A stretch of DNA of 40,264 nt from Arthrobacter sp. SO3 (GTDB taxonomy: Bacteria; Actinomycetota; Actinomycetes; Actinomycetales; Micrococcaceae), in assembly GCF_020532825.1 (NCBI RefSeq), contig NZ_MQTS01000244.1, positions 47,330-87,593 of the forward strand, given 5' to 3'. The position numbers were made by a program, and so were the translations under genes. Of this stretch, positions 8,217 to 18,002 are shown piece after piece. The notes under the pieces are model-generated. The model worked only from the letters and a program-made list of their open reading frames with translations. It was not told the origin of the DNA and ran no database searches. The stretch's first letter is position 1; each line of letters begins with the position of its first letter.

Positions 8217-9179
8217 CTAACCGGCCATGATGGCGGAGCCGACGAACGGGTCGATGGCCAGGGCGATGAAGAGCAGGGTCAGGTAGCTGATCGAGCCGTG
8301 GAAGACCTTCATGGCGCCCTTGTTGGACACATCGCCGGCCTGCGCCCGGCTGTACAGCGCATGCGATTCGTAGAGGAACCACGCACCGGCGAGCACTGCT
8401 GTCACGGTGTAGACCCAGCCGGCGCCGCCGGCCGGAACCAGCAGCAGCGAGCAGGCCACCATGGCCCACGCGTACAGGACCACCTGGACGGAGACCACCT
8501 TGGCCCCGGCGATCGCGCCGAGCATGGGCACATTGGCGTTGCGGTAGTCCTCGCCGTAGCGCATGGACAGCGGCCAGTAGTGCGGCGGGGTCCACAGGAA
8601 GATGATCATAAAGAGCACGATGGCGGGCCACTGAACCGTGTTGGTCACCGCGGCCCAGGCAATCAGCACGGGGAAGCAGCCGGCCGCCCCGCCCCAGACG
8701 ATGTTCTGCGCCGTGCGGCGCTTGAGGATCATGGTGTAGATGACCACGTAGAAGACAATCGCGCCGACGCCCAGCCACGCCGCGAGCGGGTTGGCCCCGA
8801 ACCACAGGATCGCGATCGCTGCCGCGCCGAGGAGCCAGGAGAAGATCAGCGCCTCGCGGGGTGTGACCTCGCCGGTGACGAGGGGCCGGTTCTCGGTGCG
8901 GTGCATGAGCTTGTCGATGTCGCGGTCGATGTAGCAGTTGAAGGCGCCCGCGCTGCCGGCGGCAAAGGCGCCGCCCACGAGGGTTGCCAGGATCAGGCCG
9001 ATCGAGGGGAAGCCGCGTTCCGCGTAGATCATGGTCGGCAGGGTGCTCACCAGCAGGAGTTCGATGACGCGGGGTTTCGTGAGCGCCAGATAGGCCTTGG
9101 CTTTGCGGGCGAAGCCGATGCTTCCGCGGGTGGGGGAAGCGTTCAGCGGCGTATCTGTTGTGCTCACGGTGGCAGTCAC
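8217..9179 (-). CDS. ctaB: protoheme IX farnesyltransferase (heme O synthase)
   Basis: CtaB transfers a farnesyl group from farnesyl diphosphate to protoheme IX, making heme O, the precursor used by CtaA. It is a UbiA-family membrane prenyltransferase with about nine transmembrane helices. The first Asp-rich motif is [19 protein letters not shown] (N-x3-D-x3-D), and [18 protein letters not shown] is the usual N-terminal signature. Length is 320 residues, typical for the family. The start is uncertain: the GTG at 9177-9179 (used here) or a GTG at 9165-9167; neither has a clear ribosome binding site. It is divergent from the tkt operon and convergent with ctaA. Confidence 0.96.
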   Translation of the reverse strand: MTATVSTTDTPLNASPTRGSIGFARKAKAYLALTKPRVIELLLVSTLPTMIYAERGFPSIGLILATLVGGAFAAGSAGAFNCYIDRDIDKLMHRTENRPLVTGEVTPREALIFSWLLGAAAIAILWFGANPLAAWLGVGAIVFYVVIYTMILKRRTAQNIVWGGAAGCFPVLIAWAAVTNTVQWPAIVLFMIIFLWTPPHYWPLSMRYGEDYRNANVPMLGAIAGAKVVSVQVVLYAWAMVACSLLLVPAGGAGWVYTVTAVLAGAWFLYESHALYSRAQAGDVSNKGAMKVFHGSISYLTLLFIALAIDPFVGSAIMAG

Positions 9180-9700
9180 TCTGTTCTGTCTGGCTGTTCA
9201 GTCCGGCTGGTTCCGCAACGCGGGGTGCATCTCGGGGGGTCCGCGCGCAGCGCACAGGCGTGTCCCCGCCCCCGTTGGTAGCCACGACCCATCATACCGC
9301 GCAGGCACAGGCGCAACGGTCCGGCGGATTCGCCGGCGGATGTGGCCGCCGGGCGCGCATGATTCGAAAAGGTTAACGCGGCTTCACCGCGGCCGCGGGC
9401 GCCGGTGATTCATATAAGCGACAAAACCGGTCCATTTGGTGAGATATACCGCACCCGGCCGGTGGAATGGGGCTAAGCTGTCTGCAGATCAGCGCGCACG
9501 GGCCACGGCCAAAACGGCCGTCCGGTTGTCTGCGGTATCTGCCTGCAGTGACTGCAGACGTGCATTTGCACACGCGACTGAATGCTAGATCAACGTTTCG
9601 ATGGTGAACGGCTGGTACGTACCGCAGCGGGCACCGAACTGTGCCCCGGACGGGACTGGCCATACCACCCGCCGTCAGCACAGAGAGGGGCCCGGTTTTC
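9180..9700. promoter_or_regulatory. 521-bp divergent intergenic region, ctaB / tkt
   Basis: The longest gene-free stretch of the window. It holds a relatively AT-rich patch (about 9408-9458, with CATATAAGC and GAGATATACC) likely to contain the ctaB promoter, a self-complementary 12-mer CCGCGGCCGCGG (9387-9398), a TAAGCT -10-like hexamer (9474-9479) for tkt, a small hairpin ACGGCC-AAAAC-GGCCGT (9505-9521) and a palindrome cluster (9543-9571). The two small open frames starting near 9582 and 9601 run into tkt and look like chance. No RNA family or riboswitch is recognised. Confidence 0.6.
9543..9571. promoter_or_regulatory. adjacent palindromes upstream of tkt
   Basis: CTGCAGT-G-ACTGCAG (9543-9557) is a perfect 7-1-7 palindrome. 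Three bases later GTGCA-TT-TGCAC (9560-9571) is a perfect 5-2-5 palindrome. Two such dyads side by side in the tkt leader or promoter suggest operator sites for a dimeric regulator of the pentose phosphate operon, or leader hairpins. The regulator is unknown. Confidence 0.4.
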
Positions 9701-11827
9701 GTGCCACATTTGGAAGAGCAAGAACTGTCATGGACCAGCTTGGACCAGCGCGCCGTGGACACGGTCCGGGTGCTCGCCGCCGATGCTGTGGAGAAGGTCG
9801 GTAACGGCCACCCCGGCACCGCGATGAGCCTGGCTCCGGCCGCTTACCTTCTCTTCCAGAAGCTGATGCGGCACGACCCGAAGAACCCCGACTGGCTGGG
9901 ACGGGACCGGTTCGTCCTCTCCCCCGGCCACACCTCCCTGACGCTGTACATCCAGCTGTTTCTCTCCGGCTACGGCCTGGAACTGAAGGACCTGGAGGCG
10001 CTGCGGACCTGGGGTTCGCTGACCCCGGGGCACCCGGAGTACAAGCACACCGCCGGCGTGGAAATCACCACCGGCCCGCTGGGCCAGGGCCTGGCCTCCG
10101 CGGTCGGGTTCGCGTACTCCCAGCGCCGGATGCGCGGGCTGTTCAACGCCGACGCCGCCGAGGGCGCCAGCCCGTTCGACCACACCATCTGGGTCATTGC
10201 CTCCGACGGCGACCTCCAGGAAGGCGTGACGTCCGAGGCGTCCTCGCTCGCCGGGCACCAGGAGCTCGGCAACCTCGTGGTGATCTACGACGAGAACCAC
10301 ATCTCGATCGAGGACGACACCGACATCGCGTTCACCGAGGATGTCCTGGCCCGCTACGAGGCCTACGGCTGGCACACCCAGCGCGTGGACTGGACCCGGA
10401 CCGGCGAGTACAAGGAGGACGTGGCCGAACTGCACGCCGCCCTGCTGGCCGCCAAGGCCGAGACGGGCAAGCCCTCCATCATCTCGCTGCGCACCATCAT
10501 CGGCTACCCGGCCCCCAAGAAGCAGAACACCGGCAAGATCCACGGCTCCGCCCTGGGCGCCGAGGAAGTCGCGGCCCTGAAGAAGGTCCTCGGATTCGAC
10601 CCGGAGCGTTCCTTCCAGGTCGACGACGACGTCCTGGCCCACACCCGGGAAGCCGTGGACCGCGGCGCGGCCGCCCGCACCGCCTGGCAGGAGACCTTCG
10701 AGGCCTGGCAGTCGGCCAACCCCGGGGGTGCGGCCCTGCTGGAGCGCATCGAGGCCCGCAAGCTCCCCGCCGAACTCGACGCCGCCCTGCCGGTATTCGA
10801 AGCCGGCAAGGACGTCTCGACCCGCGCCGCGTCCGGCAAGGTCCTGAACGCGATCGGCCCGGTCATGCCGGAGCTCTGGGGCGGTTCCGCCGACCTCGCC
10901 GAGTCCAACAACACCACGATCGAGGGCTCGCCCTCGTTCATCCCGGTCTCCCGCTCCACGGACGCCTGGAAGGGCAACCCCTACGGCCGGGTGCTGCACT
11001 TCGGCATCCGCGAGCACGCCGCCGCGTCGATCGTCAACGGCATTGCCCTGCACGGCCGCACCCGCGCGTTCTCCGGCACCTTCCTGATCTTCAGTGACTA
11101 CCAGCGCCCGGCGATCCGCCTCGGCGCCCTCATGGGCGTCCCGTCGCTGTACGTCTGGACCCACGACTCGATCGGCCTCGGCGAAGACGGCCCGACCCAC
11201 CAGCCGGTGGAGCAGCTCGCCGCCCTCCGCGCGATCCCGGGCCTGGACGTGGTCCGCCCGGGAGATGCGAACGAGGTCGCGGCCGCCTGGAAGGTCATGC
11301 TCGAAAACCACGCCAACCCCGCCGGCATCGTACTGACCCGCCAGAACATCCCCACCTACGCCCGCGGAACGTCCGACGCGGAGGCCGACACCTTCGGTTC
11401 CACCGCCGGCGTCGCCAAGGGCGGGTACGTCCTGGCCGAAGCCTCCCGGGACGGCCAGACCGCCACGGCGCAGGTCATTCTGATCGGCACCGGCTCGGAG
11501 GTCCAGCTGGCCGTGCAGGCCCGCGAGGCGCTGCAGGCCGACGGCATTCCCACCCGCGTCGTCTCCATGCCGTGCGTGGAGTGGTTCAACAAGCAGGACC
11601 CCGCCTACCGCGAAGCGGTGCTCCCGGCGGCCGTGAAGGCACGGGTGTCCGTCGAAGCCGGACTTGCCCTGGGCTGGCGCGAATTCGTCGGCGACGCCGG
11701 CCGTTCCATCAGCCTTGAGCACTTCGGCGCCTCGGCGGATTACAAGCGCCTGTTCCAGGAATTCGGCATCACCGCGGAGGCAGTGGCCGCCGCGGCCAAG
11801 GAATCCCTCGCAGGCCTCCCGGCCTGA
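9701..11827 (+). CDS. tkt: transketolase
   Basis: Transketolase moves two-carbon ketol units between sugar phosphates in the non-oxidative pentose phosphate pathway, using thiamine diphosphate and Mg2+. At 708 residues it matches the family. Recognisable parts are [13 protein letters not shown] at the N-terminus, the ThDP motif from SDGDLQEG to the [13 protein letters not shown] segment, the [20 protein letters not shown] pyrimidine-domain region and [21 protein letters not shown] start at the GTG 9701-9703 ([11 protein letters not shown]), about 10 nt after an AGAGAGGGG ribosome binding site; a TTG at 9710 is an alternative. It heads the tkt-tal-pgi-zwf-opcA-pgl operon, separated from tal by a 71-nt gap with a strong hairpin. 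Confidence 0.97.
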   Translation: MPHLEEQELSWTSLDQRAVDTVRVLAADAVEKVGNGHPGTAMSLAPAAYLLFQKLMRHDPKNPDWLGRDRFVLSPGHTSLTLYIQLFLSGYGLELKDLEALRTWGSLTPGHPEYKHTAGVEITTGPLGQGLASAVGFAYSQRRMRGLFNADAAEGASPFDHTIWVIASDGDLQEGVTSEASSLAGHQELGNLVVIYDENHISIEDDTDIAFTEDVLARYEAYGWHTQRVDWTRTGEYKEDVAELHAALLAAKAETGKPSIISLRTIIGYPAPKKQNTGKIHGSALGAEEVAALKKVLGFDPERSFQVDDDVLAHTREAVDRGAAARTAWQETFEAWQSANPGGAALLERIEARKLPAELDAALPVFEAGKDVSTRAASGKVLNAIGPVMPELWGGSADLAESNNTTIEGSPSFIPVSRSTDAWKGNPYGRVLHFGIREHAAASIVNGIALHGRTRAFSGTFLIFSDYQRPAIRLGALMGVPSLYVWTHDSIGLGEDGPTHQPVEQLAALRAIPGLDVVRPGDANEVAAAWKVMLENHANPAGIVLTRQNIPTYARGTSDAEADTFGSTAGVAKGGYVLAEASRDGQTATAQVILIGTGSEVQLAVQAREALQADGIPTRVVSMPCVEWFNKQDPAYREAVLPAAVKARVSVEAGLALGWREFVGDAGRSISLEHFGASADYKRLFQEFGITAEAVAAAAKESLAGLPA

Positions 11828-11847
11828 CCCCCACCCCTCGCTTAACC

Positions 11848-11879
11848 GGGCCGCCGCCCCAGAATCGCGGCGGCGGCCC
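11848..11879 (+). terminator. intercistronic hairpin tkt/tal
   Basis: A perfect 11-bp GC-only stem, GGGCCGCCGCC (11848-11858) with GGCGGCGGCCC (11869-11879), and a 10-nt loop. It sits 20 nt after the tkt stop and 20 nt before the tal start, with no T-run after it and the tal ribosome binding site (AGGAG) following. It could be a partial terminator or a 3'-end stabiliser that sets the tkt to tal ratio. Confidence 0.6.
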
Positions 11880-11898
11880 CAGACTTCAGGAGTCACAC

Positions 11899-13014
11899 AT
11901 GACCACCCCCACGCAACAGCTGTCCGATGCCGGTGTCTCCATCTGGCTCGATGACCTCTCCCGCGGCCGCCTCGACACCGGCACCCTGCGCAAGCTGATC
12001 GAGGAGAAGAACGTCGTCGGTGTCACCACCAACCCGTCCATCTTCCACGCAGCCATCACCACCGGCCACGACTACGACGCCATCATCGCCGCCAAGGCCG
12101 CCGCCGGCGCCAGCGTCGAGGAGACAGTCTTCGCGATCACCACCACCGACGTCGCCGACGCCTGCGACCTCTTCGCCCCGGTGGCAGCAGCCACCAGCGG
12201 AGTCGACGGGCGCGTCTCGATCGAGGTTGACCCCCGCCTGGCCTGGGACACCGCCGGCACGATCACCGAGGCCAAGGAACTCTACGCCCAGGTCAACAAG
12301 GACAACGTCCTGATCAAGATCCCCGCCACCCTCGAGGGCCTTGAAGCCATCACCGCCACCCTCGCGGCCGGCATCAGCGTCAACGTCACGCTGATCTTCT
12401 CGCTCGAGCGCTACCGCGCCGTCATCAACGCCTTCCAGTCCGGCCTGGAGCAGGCCAAGGACAACGGCCACGACCTCTCCCGGATCCACTCGGTCGCGTC
12501 CTTCTTCGTCTCCCGCGTGGACTCCGAAATCGACAAGCGCCTCGACGCGATCGGCACCGACGAGGCCCGCGCCCTCAAGGGCAAAGCCGGTGTGGCGAAC
12601 GCCCGCCTGGCCTACCAGGTCTACGAGGAACTCTTCTCCACCGAACGCTGGGCCCTTCTGGCCGATGCCGGCGCCCTCCCGCAGCGTCCGCTCTGGGCCT
12701 CCACCGGCGTCAAGGACCCCGCCTACCCGGACACCCTCTACGTCACCGAACTCGTCGCCCCCGGCGTCGTGAACACCATGCCGGAAAAGACGCTCGACGC
12801 CACGTTCGACCACGGCACCGTCACGGGCAACACGATCAGCCGCAGCTACGACGACGCCAACGCCACGCTGAATGCCCTGGATGCCCTCGGCATCTCCTAC
12901 AACGAGGTCGTCGCCGTCCTCGAATCCGAGGGCCTCGACAAGTTCGTGGCCAGCTGGAAGGAACTCCTCGCCGACGTCGAGGTTGCCCTCTCCGCCGCAC
13001 GGAAGGACGCCTAG
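11899..13014 (+). CDS. tal: transaldolase
   Basis: Transaldolase exchanges a dihydroxyacetone unit between sedoheptulose 7-phosphate and glyceraldehyde 3-phosphate through a Schiff base. The 371-residue protein is of the long actinobacterial/cyanobacterial class. It shows [13 protein letters not shown] near the N-terminus and [16 protein letters not shown], in which the Lys of IKIPAT is the Schiff-base lysine, then [13 protein letters not shown] and [17 protein letters not shown]. The ATG at 11899 follows AGGAG by 7 nt. It is second in the operon, with pgi starting 5 nt after its stop. Confidence 0.97.
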   Translation: MTTPTQQLSDAGVSIWLDDLSRGRLDTGTLRKLIEEKNVVGVTTNPSIFHAAITTGHDYDAIIAAKAAAGASVEETVFAITTTDVADACDLFAPVAAATSGVDGRVSIEVDPRLAWDTAGTITEAKELYAQVNKDNVLIKIPATLEGLEAITATLAAGISVNVTLIFSLERYRAVINAFQSGLEQAKDNGHDLSRIHSVASFFVSRVDSEIDKRLDAIGTDEARALKGKAGVANARLAYQVYEELFSTERWALLADAGALPQRPLWASTGVKDPAYPDTLYVTELVAPGVVNTMPEKTLDATFDHGTVTGNTISRSYDDANATLNALDALGISYNEVVAVLESEGLDKFVASWKELLADVEVALSAARKDA

Positions 13015-13019
13015 TCCCC

Positions 13020-14654
13020 ATGACCACTCTCAGCTACGACGCCACCGGCGCCGCCCGCCTGGCCCACGACCAGCACTTGCCCGCCCTGCTGGCAGACAAG
13101 GTCGCCACCCGGATCTTCGCCAAGGACGCCACGCTGTGGGGTCCCGACGCCGAGGCCGAGGCTTCCGTCCGGCTCGGCTGGGTCGAGGCGGCCACCGTCT
13201 CCCAGCCGCTGGTCACGGACATCCTGGCACTCCGCGGCGCGCTGCGCGCCGAGGGCGTCAGCCGGATTGTCCTGTGCGGCATGGGCGGCTCCTCGCTGGC
13301 ACCCGAGGTCATCGCCGGAACGGCCGGCGTCGAGCTGACAGTGCTGGACAGCACCGACCCGGAGCAGGTCGCCGCCGCCGTCGCGGACCGGCTGGCCGAA
13401 ACCGCCATCGTGGTGTCCTCCAAGTCCGGCTCCACCCTGGAGACCGATTCCCAGCGCCGGATCTTCGAGCACGCCTTCACCGAGGCCGGGATCGACGCGA
13501 AGAGCCGGATCATCATCGTCACCGATCCGGGGTCCCCGCTGGACAAGGCCTCGCGCGAGGCCGGGTACCGCGCCGTGTTCAACGCCGACCCCCACGTCGG
13601 CGGACGCTACTCGGCGCTCACCGCGTTCGGGATGGTGCCCTGCGGCCTGGCCGGCGTGGACATCCAGGCGTTCCTGGACGAAGCGGAGGAAGCCGCCGAG
13701 GTCCTCAACGAGGACGGCGAGGAGAACATCGGCCTCGCCCTCGGTGCGGCGCTGGGCGGCACCAGCCCGCTGCGCAACAAGATCGTCATCGCCGAGGACG
13801 GCTCCGGCATCAAGGGCTTCGCGGACTGGGCCGAACAGCTCATCGCCGAGTCCACCGGCAAGCTCGGCACCGGCGTGCTGCCGGTTGTCGCCGGGCCCTC
13901 CTCCCCGGAGGCCACCCTCGGCGCTCCCGACGTCCTGGTCATCCGCCTCGTCGCGGCGGACGCCGACGTCGAACTCGGCGAAAACGAGGTCGCGATCGCC
14001 GGCGGACTGCCCACCCAGATGATGACGTGGGAGTTTGCCACCGCCGTGGCCGGCCGGCTGCTCGGAATCAACCCCTATGACCAGCCCGACGTCGAAGCCG
14101 CCAAGGTGGCCGCCCGCGGCCTGCTCGACGCGCAGCCGGAACCGACGCCGGCCGCGTTCACCGACGGCGCCATCGAGGTCCGCGGCGGGGAATGGCTGAC
14201 CGGTGCCACCACGGCGGCCGGGGCTGTCAGCGCCCTGCTGGGCGAACTGCGCCCGGACAGCTACCTGAGTGTCCAGGCCTACTTCGACCGGCTCGCCTAC
14301 GCACCGTTCGAGGGTGTCCGGGACCAGCTGGCAGCGCTCAGCGGCCGTCCCGTGACCTTCGGCTGGGGCCCGCGCTTCCTGCACTCCACCGGCCAGTTCC
14401 ACAAGGGCGGACCCGCAATCGGTGTTTTCCTGCAGGTGACAGCCGCGGCCGCCACCGACCTGGCCATCCCGGACCGTCCGTTCAGCTTCGGCGAACTCAT
14501 CACGGCCCAGGCCGCCGGCGACGCGCAGGTCCTCTCCGACCACGGCCGCCCGGTCCTCCGGCTGCACCTCACGGACCGCGCCGCCGGCGTCAGGCAGCTC
14601 CAGGAGATCATCTCCACACTGGCCGGCCAGGCAGTCCCCTCCTCCGAAAGCTAA
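13020..14654 (+). CDS. pgi: glucose-6-phosphate isomerase
   Basis: Pgi interconverts glucose 6-phosphate and fructose 6-phosphate, joining glycolysis to the oxidative pentose phosphate branch. The 544-residue protein has SIS-domain phosphate-binding features: VVSSKSGSTLETD for the first sugar isomerase motif, GGRYSALTAFGMVP, and a C-terminal half with GPRFLHSTGQFHKGG. Overall it belongs to the divergent actinobacterial Pgi type rather than the E. coli-like one. The start is the ATG at 13020, 5 nt after tal; the nearest purine-rich sequence (GGAAGGA) lies inside the tal end, so translation is probably coupled. Placement of pgi between tal and zwf lets cycled fructose 6-phosphate re-enter Zwf. 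Confidence 0.95.
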   Translation: MTTLSYDATGAARLAHDQHLPALLADKVATRIFAKDATLWGPDAEAEASVRLGWVEAATVSQPLVTDILALRGALRAEGVSRIVLCGMGGSSLAPEVIAGTAGVELTVLDSTDPEQVAAAVADRLAETAIVVSSKSGSTLETDSQRRIFEHAFTEAGIDAKSRIIIVTDPGSPLDKASREAGYRAVFNADPHVGGRYSALTAFGMVPCGLAGVDIQAFLDEAEEAAEVLNEDGEENIGLALGAALGGTSPLRNKIVIAEDGSGIKGFADWAEQLIAESTGKLGTGVLPVVAGPSSPEATLGAPDVLVIRLVAADADVELGENEVAIAGGLPTQMMTWEFATAVAGRLLGINPYDQPDVEAAKVAARGLLDAQPEPTPAAFTDGAIEVRGGEWLTGATTAAGAVSALLGELRPDSYLSVQAYFDRLAYAPFEGVRDQLAALSGRPVTFGWGPRFLHSTGQFHKGGPAIGVFLQVTAAAATDLAIPDRPFSFGELITAQAAGDAQVLSDHGRPVLRLHLTDRAAGVRQLQEIISTLAGQAVPSSES

Positions 14655-14669
14655 GGCACCCAAGCAACC

Positions 14670-16232
14670 ATGCCAGATAAATACAACAGCGGCCGGACGT
14701 CCGCGGGCCGGGGGCGCAATCCGCTCCGGGACCCGCGGGACCGGCGCCTGAACCGTATTGCGGGGCCGTCGTCGCTGGTCCTGTTCGGGGTCACGGGGGA
14801 CCTCGCCCGCAAGAAACTCATGCCGGCCGTGTACGACCTGGCCAACCGCGGGCTGTTGCCGCCGAGCTTCGCCCTGGTGGGTTTTGCCCGGCGGAACTGG
14901 GAGAACGAGGACTTCGCCGCCGAGGTGAAGGCCGCGGTCAAGGCCTACGCCCGGACACCGTTCGATGAGACGGTGTGGGAGCAGCTCGCGCAGGGCGTCC
15001 GCTTCGTGCAGGGCGAGTTCGACGACGACGACGCCTTCAAGCGGCTGTCCGAAACCATCGACGAACTCGATGAGCAGCGCGGAACGCGCGGCAACCATGC
15101 GTTCTACCTCTCCATCCCGCCGAAGGCCTTTGAACTGGTCTGCCGGCAGCTCTCCAAGCACGGACTGGCCCAGGCCGAGGGTGACAAGTGGCGCCGCGTC
15201 GTGATCGAGAAGCCGTTCGGCCACGATCTCGAGTCGGCCCGGCAGCTCAACGACATTGTGGAGTCGGTGTTCCCGCCGGACGCGGTCTTCCGGATCGACC
15301 ACTACCTGGGCAAGGAGACGGTGCAGAACATCCTGGCGCTGCGCTTCGCCAACCAGCTCTTTGAGCCGCTCTGGAACGCGAACTACGTGGACCACGTCCA
15401 GATCACCATGGCCGAGGACATCGGCACCGGCGGCCGGGCGGGATACTACGACGGCGTCGGCGCGGCCCGCGACGTCATCCAGAACCATCTGCTGCAGCTG
15501 CTGGCCCTGACCGCGATGGAGGAGCCGATTTCCTTCAACGCCGATGACCTCCGCGCCGAGAAGGAAAAGGTCCTGGCCGCCGTCCGGCTACCCGAGGACC
15601 TGTCCACCCACTCGGCGCGCGGGCAGTTCACCGGCGGCTGGCAGGGCGGCGAGAAGGTCGTGGGATACCTGGAAGAGGAGGGTATCCCGACCGACTCCAA
15701 GACCGAGACGTTTGCCGCGATCCGGGTGGACATCCACACCCGGCGCTGGTCCGGGGTGCCGTTCTACCTGCGCGCCGGCAAGCGGCTGGGCCGCCGGGTG
15801 ACGGAGATCGCGGTGGTGCTCAAACGCGCGCCCAACCTGCTCTTCACGGACCATGGCGAGGACGACTTCGGCCAGAACGCCGTGGTGATCCGGGTCCAGC
15901 CCGACGAGGGCGCCACCATACGGTTCGGTTCCAAGGTTCCCGGCACGCAGATGGAAGTCCGCGACGTCACGATGGACTTCGGCTACGGCCACTCATTCAC
16001 GGAATCCAGCCCGGAGGCCTACGAACGGCTCATCCTCGATGTGCTCCTCGGCGAGCCGCCGCTGTTCCCCCGCCACGCCGAAGTTGAGCTGTCCTGGAAG
16101 ATCCTCGACCCGTTCGAGGACTACTGGGCGTCCCTGGACGAACAGCCCGAACCCTATGCCCCCGGAAGCTGGGGACCTGCCTCCGCCGACGAGCTCCTTG
16201 CCCGTGACGGACGAACCTGGAGAAGGCCATGA
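14670..16232 (+). CDS. zwf: glucose-6-phosphate 1-dehydrogenase
   Basis: Zwf oxidises glucose 6-phosphate to 6-phosphogluconolactone with reduction of NADP+, the committed step of the oxidative pentose phosphate pathway. In the 520-residue protein the Rossmann motif is FGVTGDLARKKLMPA near residues 35-49, and RIDHYLGKETVQN is the family active-site signature containing the catalytic His and the substrate Lys. Length agrees with other bacterial Zwf (about 490-520). The ATG at 14670 is 15 nt after pgi, with AAGG rather far upstream. The stop overlaps the opcA start by 4 nt (ATGA), fitting the known OpcA-Zwf partnership. Confidence 0.97.
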   Translation: MPDKYNSGRTSAGRGRNPLRDPRDRRLNRIAGPSSLVLFGVTGDLARKKLMPAVYDLANRGLLPPSFALVGFARRNWENEDFAAEVKAAVKAYARTPFDETVWEQLAQGVRFVQGEFDDDDAFKRLSETIDELDEQRGTRGNHAFYLSIPPKAFELVCRQLSKHGLAQAEGDKWRRVVIEKPFGHDLESARQLNDIVESVFPPDAVFRIDHYLGKETVQNILALRFANQLFEPLWNANYVDHVQITMAEDIGTGGRAGYYDGVGAARDVIQNHLLQLLALTAMEEPISFNADDLRAEKEKVLAAVRLPEDLSTHSARGQFTGGWQGGEKVVGYLEEEGIPTDSKTETFAAIRVDIHTRRWSGVPFYLRAGKRLGRRVTEIAVVLKRAPNLLFTDHGEDDFGQNAVVIRVQPDEGATIRFGSKVPGTQMEVRDVTMDFGYGHSFTESSPEAYERLILDVLLGEPPLFPRHAEVELSWKILDPFEDYWASLDEQPEPYAPGSWGPASADELLARDGRTWRRP

Positions 16233-17170
16233 TCGTAGATCTACCCGACACCACCACCTCCAAGATTTCCAAGAAGATCATGGCCCTGCGCGAGCAGGGC
16301 GGCGTGATTGCCCTGGGCCGGGTGCTGACCCTCGTGGTCGTCACCAAGTCCGGGCTGGAAGAGGAGGCCATCGAGGCCGCCAACGAGGCCAGCCGGGAGC
16401 ACCCCTGCCGGATCATCGTCCTCGCCGACGCCGGCGCCAAGGCCCCGACCCGGCTTGATGCGCAGATCCGGGTGGGCGGCGACGCCGGAGCCTCCGAGGT
16501 CATCCTGCTGCGCGGTTACGGCGAACTGGCGGAGGAAAGTGAATCCCTCGTCGCGGCGCTGCTGCTGCCCGATGCGCCGATTGTGGCCTGGTGGCCGCAC
16601 GGCGCCCCGAAGAGCGCCTGCGAGACGTCCATCGGCCGGATCGCTCACCGCCGGATCACCGACTCGGCCAACGAGTCCGATCCGCAACGCGCGCTGGACA
16701 ACATCCGCCGCACCTACAAGGCCGGGGACACGGACCTGGCCTGGACCCGCCTGACCAACTGGCGGATCCAGCTCGCCGCGGTCCTGGACCAGGTGGACGG
16801 TTCACCGGTGACGGCCGTCGCCGTCGAAGGCGCGTCGGACTCCCCCAGCACCATCCTGCTGGCGGCGTGGCTGACCCTGGCCCTCGACGCCCCGGTGACG
16901 ATTGTCGCGGACCCGGCCGGCACCGGGATCCGGCGTGTGCGCCTGACCCGCACCGCGGGCGACGTCCAGCTGTTCCGGCCGGGCCTGACCGTGGCGGAAC
17001 TGAGCCAGCCCGGGCAGCCGGTGCAGCGGATCTCCCTGCCGCGCCGGAGCCTGAAGGACTGCCTCGCCGAAGAACTGCGCCGCCTCGACCCGGATGAAGT
17101 GTTCGGTGAAGTGATTACTATTGGACTGCCACGTACCAATCTAAGGAGTGTCCGTCCCAGTGAGCGCTGA
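16229..17170 (+). CDS. opcA: glucose-6-phosphate dehydrogenase assembly protein OpcA
   Basis: OpcA is the cytoplasmic partner needed for full activity or assembly of Zwf in cyanobacteria and actinobacteria. The 313-residue protein starts MIVDLPDTTTSKISKKI, typical for the actinobacterial family, and includes the conserved VVAWWPHGAP region near residue 113 followed by a segment of GRIAHRRITDSA type. No enzymatic motif is expected. The start overlaps the zwf stop by 4 nt and the end overlaps the pgl start by 11 nt, so expression is tightly coupled to both. Confidence 0.95.
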   Translation: MIVDLPDTTTSKISKKIMALREQGGVIALGRVLTLVVVTKSGLEEEAIEAANEASREHPCRIIVLADAGAKAPTRLDAQIRVGGDAGASEVILLRGYGELAEESESLVAALLLPDAPIVAWWPHGAPKSACETSIGRIAHRRITDSANESDPQRALDNIRRTYKAGDTDLAWTRLTNWRIQLAAVLDQVDGSPVTAVAVEGASDSPSTILLAAWLTLALDAPVTIVADPAGTGIRRVRLTRTAGDVQLFRPGLTVAELSQPGQPVQRISLPRRSLKDCLAEELRRLDPDEVFGEVITIGLPRTNLRSVRPSER

Positions 17171-17966
17171 CCCCAGAGTAAGCATCCATCCCGACTCGTC
17201 CGTCCTCATGGCCGCCATCGCGGCCCGCCTGATCACCAAACTGGTGGACATCCAGGACAAGTACGGTGAGGCGACGGTGGTGCTTACCGGGGGATCGATG
17301 GGCATCGGCTCGCTCAAGGCCGTGGCCGAGTCGCCGGCGTCCGGCGCCGTCGACTGGTCCAAGGTCAATTTCTGGTGGGGGGACGAACGCTTCGTCGCGG
17401 CCCGGGATCCCGAGCGCAATGCCGTCCAGGCCCAGGAGGCGCTGCTCGCGCACATCAACGCGGACCCGGCACGGATCCACGTGCCGGGGGCCACCGGAGA
17501 CTTCGGTTCCCCCGAGGAGGCGGCCGCCGACTACGCCCGCCGGCTCAGCGAGGCAGCTGCCGCGGAACACGCCGCGGACATGTCCGATGACCGGCCCGAA
17601 CACCCGGCGCGCCTCCCCCGCTTCGACATCGTCCTGCTCGGTGTGGGACCGGACGCGCATGTCGCGTCGCTCTTCCCGGAACAGGCCGGCATCCGCGAGA
17701 AGGAACTCCTCGTGGTGGGGGTCCGCAACTCCCCCAAGCCGCCGCCGGAGCGCATTTCGCTGACCCTGCCTGCCATCAACACGGCGTCGGAGATCTGGAT
17801 GGTCGTCGCCGGCGAGGACAAGGCCGGCGCCGTGGGGCTGGCCCTCGCGGGCGCCAACCCGGTGCAGGTGCCGGCGGCCGGTCCGCGGGGCCGGATGGAA
17901 ACGCTCTGGCTGATCGACGAGAACGCGGCTTCCCGGGTTCCGCAGCAGCTGGTCCGCAAGAGCTAG
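17160..17966 (+). CDS. pgl: 6-phosphogluconolactonase
   Basis: Pgl (DevB family) hydrolyses 6-phosphogluconolactone, the Zwf product, to 6-phosphogluconate. The 268-residue protein has the family landmarks LTGGSMGIGSL near residue 44, VNFWWGDERFVAARDPERN near residues 68-86 and LLGVGPDAHVASLFP near 160. I start at the GTG 17160-17162 because AAGGAG (17143-17148) is 11 nt upstream; the in-frame GTG at 17148 overlaps that same sequence. It is the last gene of the PPP operon; 6-phosphogluconate dehydrogenase is not in the window. Confidence 0.95.
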   Translation: MSADPRVSIHPDSSVLMAAIAARLITKLVDIQDKYGEATVVLTGGSMGIGSLKAVAESPASGAVDWSKVNFWWGDERFVAARDPERNAVQAQEALLAHINADPARIHVPGATGDFGSPEEAAADYARRLSEAAAAEHAADMSDDRPEHPARLPRFDIVLLGVGPDAHVASLFPEQAGIREKELLVVGVRNSPKPPPERISLTLPAINTASEIWMVVAGEDKAGAVGLALAGANPVQVPAAGPRGRMETLWLIDENAASRVPQQLVRKS

Positions 17967-17969
17967 CCC

Positions 17970-17996
17970 GGGGCGGCCGGTCCGGTGCACTGCCCC
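17970..17996. terminator. weak hairpin between convergent pgl and rbpA
   Basis: A GGGGC (17970-17974) and GCCCC (17992-17996) pair encloses a GC-rich loop with its own CCGG repeats, in a 36-bp gap between two converging stop codons. It is the only structure available there to end both transcripts, but the stem is short and lacks T-runs. Confidence 0.3.
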
Positions 17997-18002
17997 TTGC
18001 GG

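Noticed and set aside
9582..9827. Possible leader peptides before tkt (frames starting near 9582 and 9601)
   Set aside because: Both run into the tkt coding region out of frame, have no ribosome binding site, and encode Arg/Pro-rich low-complexity sequence.
13011..15488. An 825-residue open frame on the minus strand opposite pgi and zwf
   Set aside because: It spans two well-supported genes on the other strand and has no recognisable domain; long antisense frames are expected at this GC content. The same applies to 9728-11896 opposite tkt.
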